Positions 33,647 to 41,688 of a stretch of 64,000 nucleotides of DNA are shown in pieces. This DNA comes from Singulisphaera sp. GP187 (GTDB lineage Bacteria > Planctomycetota > Phycisphaerae > Phycisphaerales > SM1A02). Where the stretch lies: NCBI GenBank assembly GCA_945868805.1, contig CAMBMO010000007.1, positions 1 through 64,000 on the forward strand, read 5' to 3'. The translations under genes and the position numbers were made by a program. The notes beneath the pieces are model-generated. The model saw only the letters and a list, made by a program, of their open reading frames with translations. It was not told the origin of the DNA and ran no database searches. The stretch's first letter is position 1; every line of letters begins with the position of its first letter.

Positions 33647-34975
33647 ATGAACAAAGCAGGCCCTCAAGATCCCGTCCGCCATCAGAGCGCGATCATGGAA
33701 ATGCTCGGTATCTCCGGTTCGGGAGGGAGTCTTTACTCCCAAGTCATTCAGCGCATGCTCGCCGCCGCAGAGGTTGTCGGAATTCCCAACGACATCCAGA
33801 TGATTCTCGCGCGACCGAAGAACGAGATCGTCGTCAACTTCCCCGTCCTGATGGATGACGGCGACTATCGGATGTACACGGGATACCGAATTCAACACAA
33901 CGATGCGCTCGGTCCGTTCAAGGGAGGCATGCGATTCGCGCCACTGATGTCGCGAGACGATCTTGGTGGGTTGGCGATGTTGATGATGATCAAGTGCGCG
34001 CTTCTTCGACTGCCATTCGGTGGCGCTGCAGGTGGAGTCGTCTGTGATCCGCATGTCCTCTCACGGGATGAACTCATGCGAGTCGTCCGACGCTTCGCCG
34101 CGTCGATCGCACATCACATCGGACCGGACTACGACATCCCGGGTCCCGATGTCGGTGCGGATAGTCAGGTGATGGCATGGTTCGCAGATACCGCGGCGCA
34201 GATGACTCCAGATCGGATGCGACAGGGCATGCGTCCAATCGTGACGGGGAAACCTGTCGAGATCGGCGGCGCGTCCGGTCGAGACATCGCGATGAGTACT
34301 GGATTCATCCACATGCTGCGCGACATTCTGCCGGATTTCAACATGAAACTGAGTGGGCTTCGTTTTTCCGTCTGCGGATTTGGTCTTATGGGAGGGCAGA
34401 TCGCGCGAGCCTTGACCGCGGAGGGAGCGAAACTGGTCGGCGTCCTCGATCGCCAAGGCGGCATCGTCTCAAGCTCATCAATGGAGCCCGAAGCTGTCTC
34501 GGAGCGGATGAAAACCGACGGAGTCTTGAGCGGAGTTTCAGGCACGAGAGCGGTCAATGAGGAAGCGTTCTTTCGCGAGCCAGTGGATCTACTCATCCTC
34601 GCCGCGGGCGAACAGATCATGAGTCGTCAACGCGCCGAGTGGGTCGCGGCACCGGTGGTCGCGGAAGTCGCTCATGCGCCGTGGACCGCGGATAGCGACG
34701 ACATTCTCTTCCAACGGGGCGTCGATGTCATGCCATCCGTTCTGTGCAATGCTGGAGCCGTCGTCGGATCGTTCCTCGAGTGGACGCAGAATCGCACATA
34801 CATCCCGTGGTCATCGATCGAATTCGACCGGCAGATCGAACAGACGATGGTGCTCGCGACTCGCAGAGTGAAGTTGGCGCGATTGCGATTCGAGTGCGAC
34901 TGGCGCACCGCGGCATACGGAGCGGCAGTCGAGCATCTCGGCCGTGTCTACGAGTTGCGCGGCGTTTTTCCCTGA
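33647..34975 (+). CDS. Glu/Leu/Phe/Val dehydrogenase homologue lacking the catalytic lysine
   Basis: The 442-residue protein aligns by eye with hexameric glutamate dehydrogenases: NDALGPFKGGMRF (substrate-binding Lys kept), PGPDVGADSQVMAWFAD (catalytic Asp kept), TGKPVEIGGASGRDIAMSTG and a Rossmann domain (FSVCGFGLMGGQIARAL). At the catalytic lysine, families read PFGGAKGG but here it is PFGGAAGG (Ala128, GCA at 34028-34030). Normal oxidative deamination is therefore doubtful; it may be a regulatory or structural paralogue. ATG at 33647 is preferred to GTG 33626 because GGAAG lies about ten bases upstream. No frame disruption is seen. Confidence 0.82.
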   Translation: MNKAGPQDPVRHQSAIMEMLGISGSGGSLYSQVIQRMLAAAEVVGIPNDIQMILARPKNEIVVNFPVLMDDGDYRMYTGYRIQHNDALGPFKGGMRFAPLMSRDDLGGLAMLMMIKCALLRLPFGGAAGGVVCDPHVLSRDELMRVVRRFAASIAHHIGPDYDIPGPDVGADSQVMAWFADTAAQMTPDRMRQGMRPIVTGKPVEIGGASGRDIAMSTGFIHMLRDILPDFNMKLSGLRFSVCGFGLMGGQIARALTAEGAKLVGVLDRQGGIVSSSSMEPEAVSERMKTDGVLSGVSGTRAVNEEAFFREPVDLLILAAGEQIMSRQRAEWVAAPVVAEVAHAPWTADSDDILFQRGVDVMPSVLCNAGAVVGSFLEWTQNRTYIPWSSIEFDRQIEQTMVLATRRVKLARLRFECDWRTAAYGAAVEHLGRVYELRGVFP

Positions 34976-35007
34976 CCAATCCACTCTCGCATCGTGGAGG
35001 TTCATCC

Positions 35008-35424
35008 ATGCCATCCATTTTCTCCCGGATCATTCGACGCGAGATTCCATGTCACGAGATCTACCGTGACGATCGCGTGATCGCGTTTCTCGATATCGCT
35101 CCGGTCTCGAAGGGGCACGCGATAGTGGTTCCAACCGAAGAGTGCGATTTTCTGCATCAGCTGAGTGACGAGAGCGCGGCCGCAGTCGGACGGGTGCTCC
35201 CTCGCGTCGCCCGTGCAATTCTCGCAGCGACAGGTGCGACCTCGTACAACATCCTCCAGAACAACGGGAAGCCGGCGCATCAGGCAGTTCCACATGTCCA
35301 CTTCCATGTCATTCCAAAGCACGCCGATGGGTCCGGACTCGGCATTCAATGGAATGCAGGCCAACTCTCGTCCCACGAGGGAGCGACGCTCGCGTCGATG
35401 ATTCGAGAGCAAGTCGGAAGATGA
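35008..35424 (+). CDS. HIT-family nucleotide-binding hydrolase
   Basis: This 138-residue histidine-triad protein resembles HinT. It has SIFSRIIRREIPCHEIYRDD at the N-terminus, YNILQNNGKPAHQAVPH and the triad HVHFHVIP. HinT enzymes hydrolyse AMP-lysine and other adenosine phosphoramidates. ATG at 35008 follows GGAGG at 34996-35000. The stop overlaps birA by four bases. Confidence 0.92.
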   Translation: MPSIFSRIIRREIPCHEIYRDDRVIAFLDIAPVSKGHAIVVPTEECDFLHQLSDESAAAVGRVLPRVARAILAATGATSYNILQNNGKPAHQAVPHVHFHVIPKHADGSGLGIQWNAGQLSSHEGATLASMIREQVGR

Positions 35425-36212
35425 GTACTGCGCGAAGCCCGAGCCTCTGGTCGGTTTCGCAGTGGTCGACGGTGCTCCAGTCGACGATACTCCGCTGTAC
35501 GAATTGGAAGTCAGTCACAGTCTTACAAGAAACGGATTCGACGCAGGACTTCGCGCGCACGCTCGGTCCGGGTGAGATTGTTATCGCTGCGAGACAGATT
35601 GCGGGGAGGGGGCGACTTGGTCGTTCATGGCTCGATACCGGGGATGCAGGCCTTGCCATCAGCATGAATGTCGCGACGGGTTCGTCGGAGCTCCTCGCCC
35701 TCTCGTCGGCAGTCGCCACCGCGGAGGCGATCGAGGATGTCTGTCGTGCATCGTCTGGTCACGCGCCGATCACACAGCTGAAGTGGCCCAACGATGTGAT
35801 GATCGCGAAACGAAAAGTCGGTGGAATCTTGATCGAGCGACACGATCGCGTTACGACCATCGGAATCGGCATCAACTGTTCCCAGCGGGGTTTTCCTGCG
35901 CAACTTGCGGAGCGGGCGACGAGTCTCACGCTTCAAGGATTCGAAGTCGATCGAATCGAGGTCGCTCGAGCATTGCTGATGCGCTTCGACTACTGGCTCG
36001 GTGCGACCGATGAGGCGATCGAAAGCGCGTTCGTCGTACGCGATGCGCTTGTGGGAACTTGCGCATCGTTTCGAACGCCTGACGGCATGATCGAAGGAAT
36101 GGTGCTTCGGATCGACCCCGCGCGAGGATTGGTGGTGCGAACGAGTCGTGGCGATCAGTGGCTCTCCGCCGCGACCACGAGCGTCTTTGTTCCAGAAGAT
36201 CGCACGGAGTAG
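35421..36212 (+). CDS. birA: Biotin--[acetyl-CoA-carboxylase] ligase
   Basis: The 263-residue protein is a monofunctional BirA without the N-terminal HTH repressor domain. It has the adenylate-binding loop GRGRLGRSW, the LKWPNDVMI segment and KVGGILIE, followed by a small C-terminal beta domain. It attaches biotin to the carboxyl carrier protein. The N-terminus has about 25 extra residues before the catalytic core. It is coupled to the HIT gene by ATGA. Confidence 0.92.
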   Translation: MSTARSPSLWSVSQWSTVLQSTILRCTNWKSVTVLQETDSTQDFARTLGPGEIVIAARQIAGRGRLGRSWLDTGDAGLAISMNVATGSSELLALSSAVATAEAIEDVCRASSGHAPITQLKWPNDVMIAKRKVGGILIERHDRVTTIGIGINCSQRGFPAQLAERATSLTLQGFEVDRIEVARALLMRFDYWLGATDEAIESAFVVRDALVGTCASFRTPDGMIEGMVLRIDPARGLVVRTSRGDQWLSAATTSVFVPEDRTE

Positions 36213-36271
36213 CTGTGATTCGGCATGATTGGCGATGTTTCGGCGCGGCGATCGTCGCAGATCCGACTGCG

Positions 36272-36299
36272 TTGGATTCAGCTCGATCGAGCGTATTCT
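36272..36299 (+). promoter_or_regulatory. Candidate promoter, near-leaderless
   Basis: TTGGAT (36272-36277) and TATTCT (36294-36299) are 16 bp apart. The -10 element ends seven bases before ATG 36307, so the start codon would be at or next to the transcription start. Confidence 0.45.
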
Positions 36300-36306
36300 G
36301 CAACCG

Positions 36307-37158
36307 ATGCGTCGCCACACGATCCGAGCCAAGTGCCTTGTTGCCTGCGCTGTCGCATGGTCGATTGGAAGCGCCGCCGTTGGCCAGTCTCGACTGCCTG
36401 GAGAGCTCGATCGATCGACGCGGGAAGTCGATACATCGTCGAATCATCCGGTGGAGCCCAAGGTCGCGGATCGAGGCGATCTCACGATGCCAGGGCGAAG
36501 CATGCCCTACGAACTTGCTCTGCCACAGGGATTCGATCGAGTCTTCGCGGTGCCCGGGAAGGCGGGCATGTTTTATCGCGGCAACGGTGGGCTCTACATC
36601 GTATTTGAGGAGGGCGAGTACGCGCGCGGTCAGAAGGGAAAGGAGTACGCGATGGTGCCGGCGGGTGCGTGCTACTACATCGGGAAGCCAGACTGGTCGA
36701 CAATCGTGAGACGAAGTGATCTTGCGGCGGGAAGTATTCAGTCGCAGCAGGAGATTCGAGATGAAAGTCAGGCGAAGGCGAACGCGACGACGATTGATCG
36801 ACAGCGCAACGACGAAGTTCAACCCCTGAGTGCGGCAGACGAATCTCACCGCGATCGAATCGTTCGGTCTCCTACGGGATCGGAACCTCCACTCGTCGTC
36901 GGCAACGAGGCCGGATTCGGCGCAGGGACGGCTCGAGGCGACCTCGCGACTGACACGATCGAGGTTCCCAAGCCAGCCGAATTCGAATCGAAGTCTCCCG
37001 ATGTTGCTGCTTGGGCGGGAACACTTCCGCAGGGAGTCGACCGATCGTTCCTCGTTGGCGATGGTTCAGAAGCGCGTCCGAGATTTACCGTCGATTTCTT
37101 CTATCGCCAAGAGAGGCTCTCTCGGCTCTTCCAGCGCGCGAAGAACTCAGTTCAGTAG
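36307..37158 (+). CDS. Secreted protein of unknown function with an internal motif repeat
   Basis: The 283-residue protein starts MRRHTIRAKCLVACAVAWSI, a signal peptide ending near GSAAVGQ. The mature part has a motif LPQGFDRVFAV (about 76-86) followed by a short tyrosine/glycine-rich module (FYRGNGGLYIVFEEGEYARG). After a polar linker, a second LPQGVDRSFLVG lies near the C-terminus, followed by FTVDFFYRQERL. I recognise no family. The two LPQG modules may be an ancient duplication. It precedes another unknown exported gene by six bases. Confidence 0.65.
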   Translation: MRRHTIRAKCLVACAVAWSIGSAAVGQSRLPGELDRSTREVDTSSNHPVEPKVADRGDLTMPGRSMPYELALPQGFDRVFAVPGKAGMFYRGNGGLYIVFEEGEYARGQKGKEYAMVPAGACYYIGKPDWSTIVRRSDLAAGSIQSQQEIRDESQAKANATTIDRQRNDEVQPLSAADESHRDRIVRSPTGSEPPLVVGNEAGFGAGTARGDLATDTIEVPKPAEFESKSPDVAAWAGTLPQGVDRSFLVGDGSEARPRFTVDFFYRQERLSRLFQRAKNSVQ

Positions 37159-37164
37159 CGACGG

Positions 37165-38961
37165 ATGCCGTTCGTTGAGATCATTTTCGCCTCGGTCGTG
37201 CATTTCGCGTTGTATTTAGCGCATGCGCCAATGCAATCTCCGGTTCGAATTCCGATATCCGTCGACGCAGATGTCTTCGCGCGATTGCCTGGCGCGCAGG
37301 AATTCGCGGCGACCAACGATGCTCCGATCGCGGTGCGCGGTTGCGTGCTCTTATTGCCGATCGCTCGGCGCAGTCCCGAGGTTCCGTGGCCGTTGTCGCT
37401 CGACCTTCGACTTGGAGATGGTCGTCGCGTGACAGGTCGGATCGCGAAAGTGGAGGTGCGTTCACAAGGAATGACTGGGTGGACATCGCCGCTTCGAGTG
37501 ACGGCGACGACACAGGCCGAGGGAGATGATGACATCGTCTTGCTGGCGCAGCTACCCATCGATGGAGACGATGACTTCATGCTTGGAGATCAGCGGATTA
37601 CGCCGATGTGGATGGATGGGCTCACGACTTCAGTCACGGGCGGTCGCTCGGAACAGTCGCTCCGACCTGAGGAGAATCCAGATCCGACTGCTCCCAGCGA
37701 GTACTTCCGCACCGTGTTGCAGGCGTACCGCATGGGTACTGCTCCGTCGACACCCGAAGGCGACGAGCTCGATTCGCTCTTCGCACGGGCGAGCGCGGGA
37801 CTTTGGTCGGGCGCAATCGCTCGCTTAGAGGAGAATGATCGAGCGACATCCAACCGAGTTCTTGGAGACCTCGTAGGTCGCGCGCATGGAGTGATCGGGA
37901 CCTCCGCCGTCACGATGGCGGCGTGGAAGACCGATGAAGACGATCTCGATGCGTTGCTTCGCGCCTTGCTCGCTCCTGGGACCGATGGAATTGTGATCGT
38001 CGAGAGTGCGAAGTTGTGGCTCGAAAATCGTTCGCCACTTCTATGCTGGGTTGAGCGGGATGAGGGTGATGGGGTCGTGATCGGGGTTGCGAATCCGCGG
38101 GCAGAGCCTCACTCCTTGAGATTTCGATGGCCTGATCAACGGGATCCAAGTCTGCTGACGGAGATCGGTCCCGAGTCATTTCAGACTTACCTCGTTCCGA
38201 GGACTCGGCAACCCGAACCGGACACCGTGGCGATTGACGATTCACTCTCGATCGCCATGCATGAACAGGGATTGACATCCCTACTTCCTCCCGCGAATCT
38301 TTCGAATCCGAGCCAAGCTCGTACGGCGATCGAGGCGCAGGCACGTGCGCAACCGATCTTGACCTTGGAACATGGAACCAATGTTCTCGCGATTCCGGTC
38401 GGCTCGGGGCGAGTGCCGATTCGACCTCCTGGGCTGGGATTTGGAACATTTCTTCCAATTGCCAATTTGCACGAGATGCGAGCCGGATCGCTGAAGTCGC
38501 CCCCCGAAGCATGGTCGACGAGTGCGGGGATTCGTCGTCGTCCATCGGGATGGGAAGTTCTCGTGCAATGTCGATTTCCAGTTGGCGCGAATCCAATCAC
38601 CGACCAAATCGCACTCGTCGTGGAGGGCGGCTCATCGCATTTCATCAAGGTCTCTCGTGATGGCACTGTCGAAACAGACGATCCCTCGACCAAGGGATCC
38701 GCTAGCGTGCATCGATCGAGCGACCGATGGCGCGTTCGCTTTCCATTACCCGAAAGATGGGTCTCCGGATCCGATGGACGTGTGGGTCACTTGGGGTTGT
38801 CGATTTCGCGAGTCGTCAATGGATCAGGATCTGATGCTCCTCCGGAATTCGCGCGTCGACAATTCGCTGGATTGGCGCCACTGGGAATCGCAGCGGATGC
38901 GAAGGGAATCCCTCTTGAATTATCGAGCTGGGACCTCGAGAGCGTTACACTCGCACCATGA
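37165..38961 (+). CDS. Large exported protein of unknown function
   Basis: The 598-residue protein begins with a hydrophobic segment (FVEIIFASVVHFALYLAHA) that could be a signal peptide, though the basic n-region is missing. The rest is soluble and beta-rich. Possible domains are an early beta module (about 25-130), a helical middle (about 165-285, acidic) and a C-terminal module (about 440-590, with RRPSGWEVLVQCRFP and GRVGHLGLSISRVVNG) reminiscent of carbohydrate-binding sandwiches, but without a firm match. It lies between another unknown secreted gene and parA, overlapping parA by four bases. Confidence 0.6.
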   Translation: MPFVEIIFASVVHFALYLAHAPMQSPVRIPISVDADVFARLPGAQEFAATNDAPIAVRGCVLLLPIARRSPEVPWPLSLDLRLGDGRRVTGRIAKVEVRSQGMTGWTSPLRVTATTQAEGDDDIVLLAQLPIDGDDDFMLGDQRITPMWMDGLTTSVTGGRSEQSLRPEENPDPTAPSEYFRTVLQAYRMGTAPSTPEGDELDSLFARASAGLWSGAIARLEENDRATSNRVLGDLVGRAHGVIGTSAVTMAAWKTDEDDLDALLRALLAPGTDGIVIVESAKLWLENRSPLLCWVERDEGDGVVIGVANPRAEPHSLRFRWPDQRDPSLLTEIGPESFQTYLVPRTRQPEPDTVAIDDSLSIAMHEQGLTSLLPPANLSNPSQARTAIEAQARAQPILTLEHGTNVLAIPVGSGRVPIRPPGLGFGTFLPIANLHEMRAGSLKSPPEAWSTSAGIRRRPSGWEVLVQCRFPVGANPITDQIALVVEGGSSHFIKVSRDGTVETDDPSTKGSASVHRSSDRWRVRFPLPERWVSGSDGRVGHLGLSISRVVNGSGSDAPPEFARRQFAGLAPLGIAADAKGIPLELSSWDLESVTLAP

Positions 38962-39911
38962 AGAGAGAAAACGCCACTGGGCCATCGAAGAATCCGGGTG
39001 ATTCGCCTCGATCGGTGGTGCAGGTTGATGAACTCCCGGCTCCTTCGACCACTGGAATGGAACATACCCGAGTTATCGCGTTGCTGAATCAGAAGGGTGG
39101 TGTTGGAAAGACCACATCGACGGCGAATCTCGGAGCGGCATTCGCTCTGGCTGGATTGAGAACGCTTGTTGTTGATCTCGACCCACAGTCGAATCTTTCA
39201 CTTCACTTCGGGCACGAGCCAGCCGCCGATCAACCGACGGTGCGCGATCTATTCATGAACCCGGACCTTGCTTCAAGCGAGATGATTCGTGTTGCGAGAG
39301 AGAATCTTTGGTTTATCCCAAGCGATACTGAACTCGCGCTCGTCGAGGGCGAGCTTGCGCTGCAACCGAATATGCAGCACATCCTCGCGGAGCGATTGGC
39401 GCCGGTCATGTCATCGTTCGATGTTGTGTTGCTCGACTGTCCGCCGAGCCTTGGTGTGTTGACGGTGAATGCGCTCACCATCGCCGATGAAGTCATCGTG
39501 CCGACTCAGGCGCAGTACCTGGCGCTTCGTGGTCTTGAGAAACTGCTCGAAACCGTATTGCTCGTGCAACGTGCGCTCAATCCGCGCTTGACTGTGGCGG
39601 GAGTGCTCCTGTGCATGCACGAATCCCAATCGAGTCACGGGAAGGCGGTCGTTGAGGAGATGGACAGCTACTTCGCGAAGTATCGCGGGAGCGAACTCCC
39701 ATGGCAGAATGCCGAGGTCCTGCGACCCGCAGTGCGACGGAACATCAAGTTGGCGGAAGCGCCCAGCTTTGGCCAGACGATTTTCGACTATGCGCCGACT
39801 TGCGCGGGAGCAGCGGATTATCGAGCGCTCGCAGAAGCAATTCGTCGGCGGTGGAAGCCACTCGAATCGCGAGAGTCAGAGCACACATCGGCAGGAATTG
39901 CCACATCGTGA
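38958..39911 (+). CDS. ParA/Soj-type ATPase
   Basis: The 317-residue protein has a deviant Walker A (LNQKGGVGKTT), a switch region DLDPQSNLSLHFG, LLDCPPSLGVLTVNAL and VPTQAQYLALRGLEKLL, all typical of chromosomal Soj/ParA ATPases. About 37 residues of polar sequence precede the domain. No parB gene and no parS-like 16-mer were noticed nearby, so its partner is encoded elsewhere, or it positions another cargo. It overlaps both the gene before and the gene after by four bases. Confidence 0.87.
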   Translation: MKRENATGPSKNPGDSPRSVVQVDELPAPSTTGMEHTRVIALLNQKGGVGKTTSTANLGAAFALAGLRTLVVDLDPQSNLSLHFGHEPAADQPTVRDLFMNPDLASSEMIRVARENLWFIPSDTELALVEGELALQPNMQHILAERLAPVMSSFDVVLLDCPPSLGVLTVNALTIADEVIVPTQAQYLALRGLEKLLETVLLVQRALNPRLTVAGVLLCMHESQSSHGKAVVEEMDSYFAKYRGSELPWQNAEVLRPAVRRNIKLAEAPSFGQTIFDYAPTCAGAADYRALAEAIRRRWKPLESRESEHTSAGIATS

Positions 39912-41071
39912 TCGAGTCGAATGGTCGGTTTGGAGGCGGGATGGGCTCTCGCGAAAGTGTTCGTTTGCGACCCACGCTCGGCGCGGGAGGAATCAAATGC
40001 TGGAGAATTCTGGCGGTGATCGCGTTCGCGATTGCCCTCGTCGCAACCCACTGGCCTCGACTGGTCTTCGGTCCAGAAGCGCCGAGCGATAAGTTGCTCC
40101 ACGCGTTGACATTCGGAGTGCTGACATTCCTGCTTTGGCGGACTCGATGGATTCGGAGCGGTCTGATCGTCGGGATCGCGATGATTGCGTACTCAGCCTT
40201 TGACGAAGCGACGCAAATGCTGCCGTGGGTCCATCGACACACATCGATCGACGATTGGATCGCGGATCTCGTCGGAGTCGTGTGCGCGACACTGCTCATC
40301 GTTCGCCCATCTCGACCCAAGTCGGCGGTTGCACGGATGCGCTGTGATCTCGACGACGCCGCCGATCGCGAAATGTTTGGGCGTCCCTTTACATGGGCGG
40401 CGCTTGCAGTAGCAGCAGCACTCGGAGTGCTCGTTGGAGTGCCCGCAACCGTTGCGATCAGCACGACGTTGCTTCTTGATCAGCGACCGTGGCACACCGC
40501 GTTTCTTGGGGGTATGTTTTTCTGCGCAGTCGGTATCGCGTGGTCATGGAGATCTGCCATTCGCGCCGCCGTCGGGCGCCTGACGCGCGCGCATGCGTGC
40601 TTCGGCTGTGGCGCGACGATTGAGAGTGGCGGTGGTGATTCCGAAGGGTCGTGCGCTTCCTGCGCAACGAAGTGGCGATTCGCTCAGTGGGTTCGTCCCG
40701 CAGTGGTCGACGATCGTGGCACCGAAGTTTGCAGGCGTGCGTCGATCGTGGGAGCGCTTCGCGGGGGCACGATCGCACTTGTGACTCTGGGCGGAGTGGG
40801 AGTCCTCGTCGTCCTCATGTCGCGCTACCGTGCCAGTACCGGCGACCTTCGATTGCCGACACCCGACATGCGCGACCTGTTTTCATATGCATTCGCCGTG
40901 GCCGCAGTCGCGATCGTCGTTCGTTCGATCCTCGCGGCAAACTTCCGAGTACGGGAACTGGAAGGTGTCCAGTGCGTCGCGTGCGCTCACGACCTCCGAG
41001 GGATCGCAACGACTCGAAGTGTCGGGATCTGCCCCGAGTGCGGACGAGAGTTCGCGCGCGTTGGCTCTTGA
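39908..41071 (+). CDS. VanZ-like membrane protein with zinc-ribbon motifs
   Basis: The 387-residue protein (GTG start overlapping the parA stop) has a VanZ-like N-terminal half: a TM at about 35-52, SDKLLHALTFGVLTFLLW, AYSAFDEATQMLPWVHRHTSIDDWIADLVGVV. Further TM pairs follow at about 160-215. Between later helices are two CxxC-type sites: CFGCGATIESG...CASC near 235 and CVACAHDL...CPECG near the C-terminus. These look like zinc ribbons. ATG at 39941, with GGAGG five bases upstream, is a good alternative start. Confidence 0.7.
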   Translation: MIESNGRFGGGMGSRESVRLRPTLGAGGIKCWRILAVIAFAIALVATHWPRLVFGPEAPSDKLLHALTFGVLTFLLWRTRWIRSGLIVGIAMIAYSAFDEATQMLPWVHRHTSIDDWIADLVGVVCATLLIVRPSRPKSAVARMRCDLDDAADREMFGRPFTWAALAVAAALGVLVGVPATVAISTTLLLDQRPWHTAFLGGMFFCAVGIAWSWRSAIRAAVGRLTRAHACFGCGATIESGGGDSEGSCASCATKWRFAQWVRPAVVDDRGTEVCRRASIVGALRGGTIALVTLGGVGVLVVLMSRYRASTGDLRLPTPDMRDLFSYAFAVAAVAIVVRSILAANFRVRELEGVQCVACAHDLRGIATTRSVGICPECGREFARVGS

Positions 41072-41101
41072 GAGTTGTGGATCGCGACCCGCGACTGTGA
41101 C

Positions 41102-41118
41102 AGACCCCGAAAGGGGCA
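41102..41118. terminator. Short GNRA hairpin between convergent genes
   Basis: CCCC at 41105-41108 and GGGG at 41113-41116 enclose a GAAA tetraloop between the ends of the VanZ-like gene and the minus-strand lipoprotein gene. The stem is only four pairs and no T-run follows, so terminator function is uncertain. Confidence 0.3.
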
Positions 41119-41124
41119 GGAGCG

Positions 41125-41643
41125 TCAGTGATTGGGGGGCGGGGCGAAACCTTCGGGCATGACCGCTGGGGAATTTGGGCTACTCGCAGCACTCGGTTCG
41201 CGCGCGTTCGCCGGGGCAGGCGTATTGCCCGGCGCGAGCGCCGAGGCGAGCTGCAAACGCAGGATCGCAGGACTCATCATCGGATCGATCTGATTGAGCG
41301 CAACCTCGACTCTCGCGGTCCTCGAATCCTTTGCGAAGTTCAAGACGGTGGTCTTGCCACGGGCTTGCCGAGAGACCAAGGACCAACCCGAGTCGATGAA
41401 CATTGCCTGAGTGGAATCGACATTCCGCGTCGTATCCGAGACATCGCCGCGGTAGATCACTTCGACGGATGTCAGCGTTGCGCCATCGTGTTGGATATCT
41501 CGTGTCACCAGTGGCTCGAAGCCGACGACATTCGGGACATCGCTCTCGAGAATCATGGGTGGCGTACCGCCACACCCGACTTGGCAGATCGCCGAGAGGA
41601 CAATCAAAAGGTGCATCGCGATGATTGGTGTTGAAGGTCGCAT
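41125..41643 (-). CDS. Putative lipoprotein of unknown function
   Basis: The 172-residue protein has a signal ending CQVGC24GG, a lipobox-like site. The mature part (VVGFEPLVTRDIQHDGATLTSVEVIYRG ... LNFAKDSRTARVEVALNQ) suggests a small mixed alpha-beta domain, followed by an Ala/Pro-rich tail. I do not recognise a family. It is divergent from murJ with a 45-bp gap. Confidence 0.65.
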   Translation of the reverse strand: MRPSTPIIAMHLLIVLSAICQVGCGGTPPMILESDVPNVVGFEPLVTRDIQHDGATLTSVEVIYRGDVSDTTRNVDSTQAMFIDSGWSLVSRQARGKTTVLNFAKDSRTARVEVALNQIDPMMSPAILRLQLASALAPGNTPAPANAREPSAASSPNSPAVMPEGFAPPPNH

Positions 41644-41688
41644 TTAGCCGATGGGAGAAATCTACCCGCTTCCCGCGGACGATATCCC

